Assembly: GCA_016200825.1 (NCBI GenBank)
Contig: JACQEA010000100.1
Coordinates: forward strand, 1 to 7,099
From: Chloroflexota bacterium
Lineage (GTDB): Bacteria > Chloroflexota > Anaerolineae > UBA4142
Direction of reading: 5' to 3'
DNA length: 7,099 bases
The position numbers and the translations under genes were made by a program. Under the pieces are notes generated by a model, which saw only the letters and a list, made by a program, of their open reading frames with translations, was not told the DNA's origin and ran no database searches. Shown in pieces: positions 5,354 to 7,099 of this stretch. Every line of letters starts with the position of its first letter. The first letter of the stretch is position 1.

Positions 5354-5418
5354 TATAATATTTTCGGCTTGTCAATATACAAATTTTTTATTTTTCGCGG
5401 CGATTCAAAGCGGAGAAG

Positions 5419-6102
5419 ATGATGAAAAATTCAGCGACAACGCCAGCGGTGGAAGCCTATTTAGAAATTATTTATTTAATGGAAGTTGAAGAGCAACCCG
5501 TGATTGGCGCGCGCCTGGCGGAATCGCAACATGTTTCGCGGCCCACCGTTACAGCCGCACTAAAGCGGATGATCAACGAGGGGTTGGTGAGAATCAATGA
5601 TCGGAAAGAAATTTTTCTAACTGCCAAAGGACAGTCGCTTGCGGAATATTTGCAACGGCGGCATTGTATTATCGAACGGTGGCTCGTTGACGAATTAGGT
5701 TTGGATTGGGCGGCTTCGGATGCGGAGGCGCATCGGTTGGAGCACGCGATGTCCGATGCTGTGGCGGAGATGTTGAACAAAAATCTTGGTTATCCAACGA
5801 CCTGCCCGCATGGCAATCCGGTGCCGGGCAATGGACGGAAAACAACGAGTACCGAAAAAAATTTTCGCCTGAACGCGGCCGTGCGCGATGACCAAGTGAT
5901 TGTCTCGCGCGTTTCTGAATACGATCAGGACGTTGCCGAGTTATTGAATTATTTGGGAGAACGCGGCATTCGCCCGGGGGCGGAGATTAAAGTTACTGAG
6001 GTAGCGCCGATGAAAGGACCGTTGACAATTAAAGTAGGGTCGCGGCTCGTTTCATTAAGCCGCGAGACCGCGAAATATGTTTGGGTGAAAAAGGCAGTTT
6101 GA
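5419..6102 (+). CDS. DtxR/MntR-family metal-dependent transcriptional repressor
   Basis: A 227-residue cytoplasmic repressor that binds DNA when loaded with Fe(II) or Mn(II). The N-terminal winged helix (about 8-70) contains the recognition-helix region HVSRPTVTAALKRMINEGLV. The dimerisation and metal domain (about 75-135) carries HCIIERWL (His82, Glu86) and EAHRLEHAMSD (His105, Glu108, His109), followed by a CPHGNPVPG motif. The C-terminal FeoA/SH3-like domain covers about 150-225. At the position of DtxR Cys102 or MntR Glu99 this protein has His105, so the metal preference is open. GGAG at 5412-5415 is three bases from the first ATG and six from the second (5422), so translation may begin one codon later. 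It is divergent from the ftr1 iron permease, its likely target, and is followed after 5 bp by pyruvate kinase. Autoregulation through the shared intergenic region is plausible. Confidence 0.93.
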   Translation: MMKNSATTPAVEAYLEIIYLMEVEEQPVIGARLAESQHVSRPTVTAALKRMINEGLVRINDRKEIFLTAKGQSLAEYLQRRHCIIERWLVDELGLDWAASDAEAHRLEHAMSDAVAEMLNKNLGYPTTCPHGNPVPGNGRKTTSTEKNFRLNAAVRDDQVIVSRVSEYDQDVAELLNYLGERGIRPGAEIKVTEVAPMKGPLTIKVGSRLVSLSRETAKYVWVKKAV

Positions 6103-6107
6103 TTATT

Positions 6108-7099
6108 ATGCGCCGCACGCGAATCGTTTGCACATTGGGTCCGGCTTCAGACGCAGAAAATATTTTGCGCGACATGCTGCGCGCGGGCATGGATGTGGCA
6201 CGCTTGAATTTTTCGCACGGAGATCACGCGACGCACGCCGCGCGCATCGAGCAAGTGCGCCGAATCGCGCGCACGGAGAAAGTGAATGTCGCGATTCTCG
6301 CGGATTTGCAGGGACCCAAGATTCGCGTGGGAGAAATCGCGGGCGGTGCGATAGAGTTGCGCACCGGCGCGCGCATGGTGTTGACGACACGCGCAGCAAA
6401 CGGCGCGGAAAATATTTTTTCGGTTGACCTGCCTACCTTTCCGTTGCTCGTTGAGATTGGTCAACAGATTTTGCTCGACGATGGATTAATTGAAATTAAA
6501 GTCGAAGAAAAAAATTCGACAGATGTAATCGCGCAAGTGATTAGCGGCGGAGAGTTGCGGTCGCACAAAGGCGTAAACGTGCCGGGGCGAATGAGCAATC
6601 TGCCCGCGCTGACCCAAAAAGATCGCGCGGATCTTGCGTTTGCGTTGGAATTAAAAGTAGATTACATCGCGCAATCGTTTGTGCGGCGCGCGGAAGATGT
6701 GAGCGAATTGAAACGCGCAATGAAACAATTTGGCGCGGAGACTCCGGTGATTGCGAAAATCGAACGCGTCGAGGCGGTGGAAAATATCGCGTCGATTTTG
6801 GAAGTGAGCGATGGGGTGATGGTTGCGCGCGGAGATTTGGGAGTGGAAGCGCCACCGGAACAAGTCCCCTATTTTCAAAAGACAATTATTCAGCAAGCGA
6901 ATCGCGTGGGGAAACCGGTGATAACGGCGACGCAAATGTTGGAATCCATGATCGAACATTTGCGTCCAACGCGCGCGGAGGCGAGTGATGTCGCGAACGC
7001 GATTCTCGACGGATCGGATGCGGTGATGTTATCCGCCGAGACGGCCGTGGGAAAATATCCGGTCGAAACCGTGCAGATGATGGCGCGCATCGCGGAATC
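6108..7099 (+). CDS. pyk: Pyruvate kinase, cut by the right edge
   Basis: Catalyses the last step of glycolysis, phosphoenolpyruvate + ADP to pyruvate + ATP, in the cytoplasm; the enzyme needs Mg2+ or Mn2+ and often K+. The first 330 residues are visible, of a usual 470 or more. The start RRTRIVCTLGPAS is typical. Other landmarks in order are ARLNFSHGDH (substrate-binding Arg), ILADLQGPKIRVGEI, the B domain, VPGRMSNLPALTQKD, VIAKIERVEAVENI (catalytic Lys and metal-binding Glu), MVARGDLGVEAPPEQVPYFQ (metal-binding Asp), and KPVITATQMLESMI with RPTRAEASDVANAILDGSDA. There is no stop before the window end and no frame break. The ATG lies 5 bp after the dtxR stop with only a distant AAGG, so translation probably depends on coupling to the repressor gene. 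The regulator, effector-binding C-terminal domain and any downstream partner are outside the window. Confidence 0.97.
   Translation, partial: MRRTRIVCTLGPASDAENILRDMLRAGMDVARLNFSHGDHATHAARIEQVRRIARTEKVNVAILADLQGPKIRVGEIAGGAIELRTGARMVLTTRAANGAENIFSVDLPTFPLLVEIGQQILLDDGLIEIKVEEKNSTDVIAQVISGGELRSHKGVNVPGRMSNLPALTQKDRADLAFALELKVDYIAQSFVRRAEDVSELKRAMKQFGAETPVIAKIERVEAVENIASILEVSDGVMVARGDLGVEAPPEQVPYFQKTIIQQANRVGKPVITATQMLESMIEHLRPTRAEASDVANAILDGSDAVMLSAETAVGKYPVETVQMMARIAE

Noticed and set aside
5299..5418. Riboswitch in the long dtxR leader
   Set aside because: I could not find a stable multi-stem fold or a known metal-riboswitch motif; the stretch is mostly AT-rich with short similar 10-mers.
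6106..6959. Minus-strand open frames opposite pyruvate kinase
   Set aside because: They are antisense shadows caused by the GCG/CGC codon bias; pyruvate kinase motifs run uninterrupted on the plus strand.

Overview
The window looks like a chromosomal segment of an uncultured Chloroflexota bacterium, most likely of the Anaerolineae type. This is inferred from style, not from a marker gene. The coding strands favour GCG and CGC codons and are full of CGCG/GCGC runs. There are secreted proteins with long Pro/Thr/Ala-rich stretches. An HspR-like start sits directly behind a DnaJ gene, and a stand-alone GAF-ANTAR protein is present. There are no rRNA, tRNA or CRISPR features. Gene density is high.

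Region 1 (about 1-3033, minus strand) reads as one operon. A good sigma70-type promoter (TTGACG-N17-TATAAT) precedes a zinc-finger-less DnaJ/CbpA chaperone. An ATGA overlap then leads into a 25-codon remnant that looks like the first residues of the heat-shock repressor HspR. Next come a rhomboid intramembrane protease, a small uncharacterised protein, and a Pro/Thr-rich lipoprotein that is frameshifted at a homopolymer and runs off the left edge. The theme is protein quality control and the cell envelope.

Region 2 (about 3034-3266) is non-coding. It holds an AT-rich segment, a 123-bp hairpin element with perfect 13-bp terminal inverted repeats and a 5-bp flanking direct repeat (a MITE-like insertion), and a strong rho-independent terminator for the next minus-strand gene.

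Region 3 (3267-4341) is a divergent pair: a small single-pass membrane protein (minus) and a GAF-ANTAR predicted RNA-binding antiterminator (plus). The two promoters face away from each other, and a 7-bp inverted repeat touches both -35 boxes. The GAF-ANTAR mRNA is predicted to be essentially leaderless.

Region 4 (4342-7099) is metal-related. An FTR1-type iron permease (minus) is divergent from a DtxR/MntR-family metal-dependent repressor (plus). The repressor is followed after 5 bp by pyruvate kinase, a metal-dependent glycolytic enzyme cut by the right edge. The simplest reading is that the repressor senses Fe(II) or Mn(II) and controls the shared ftr1/dtxR intergenic region.

No clearly new multi-gene system is visible. 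The items most worth checking are the truncated hspR, the frameshifted lipoprotein, the MITE-like element with its apparent target-site duplication, and the symmetrical operator-like repeat in front of the GAF-ANTAR gene.
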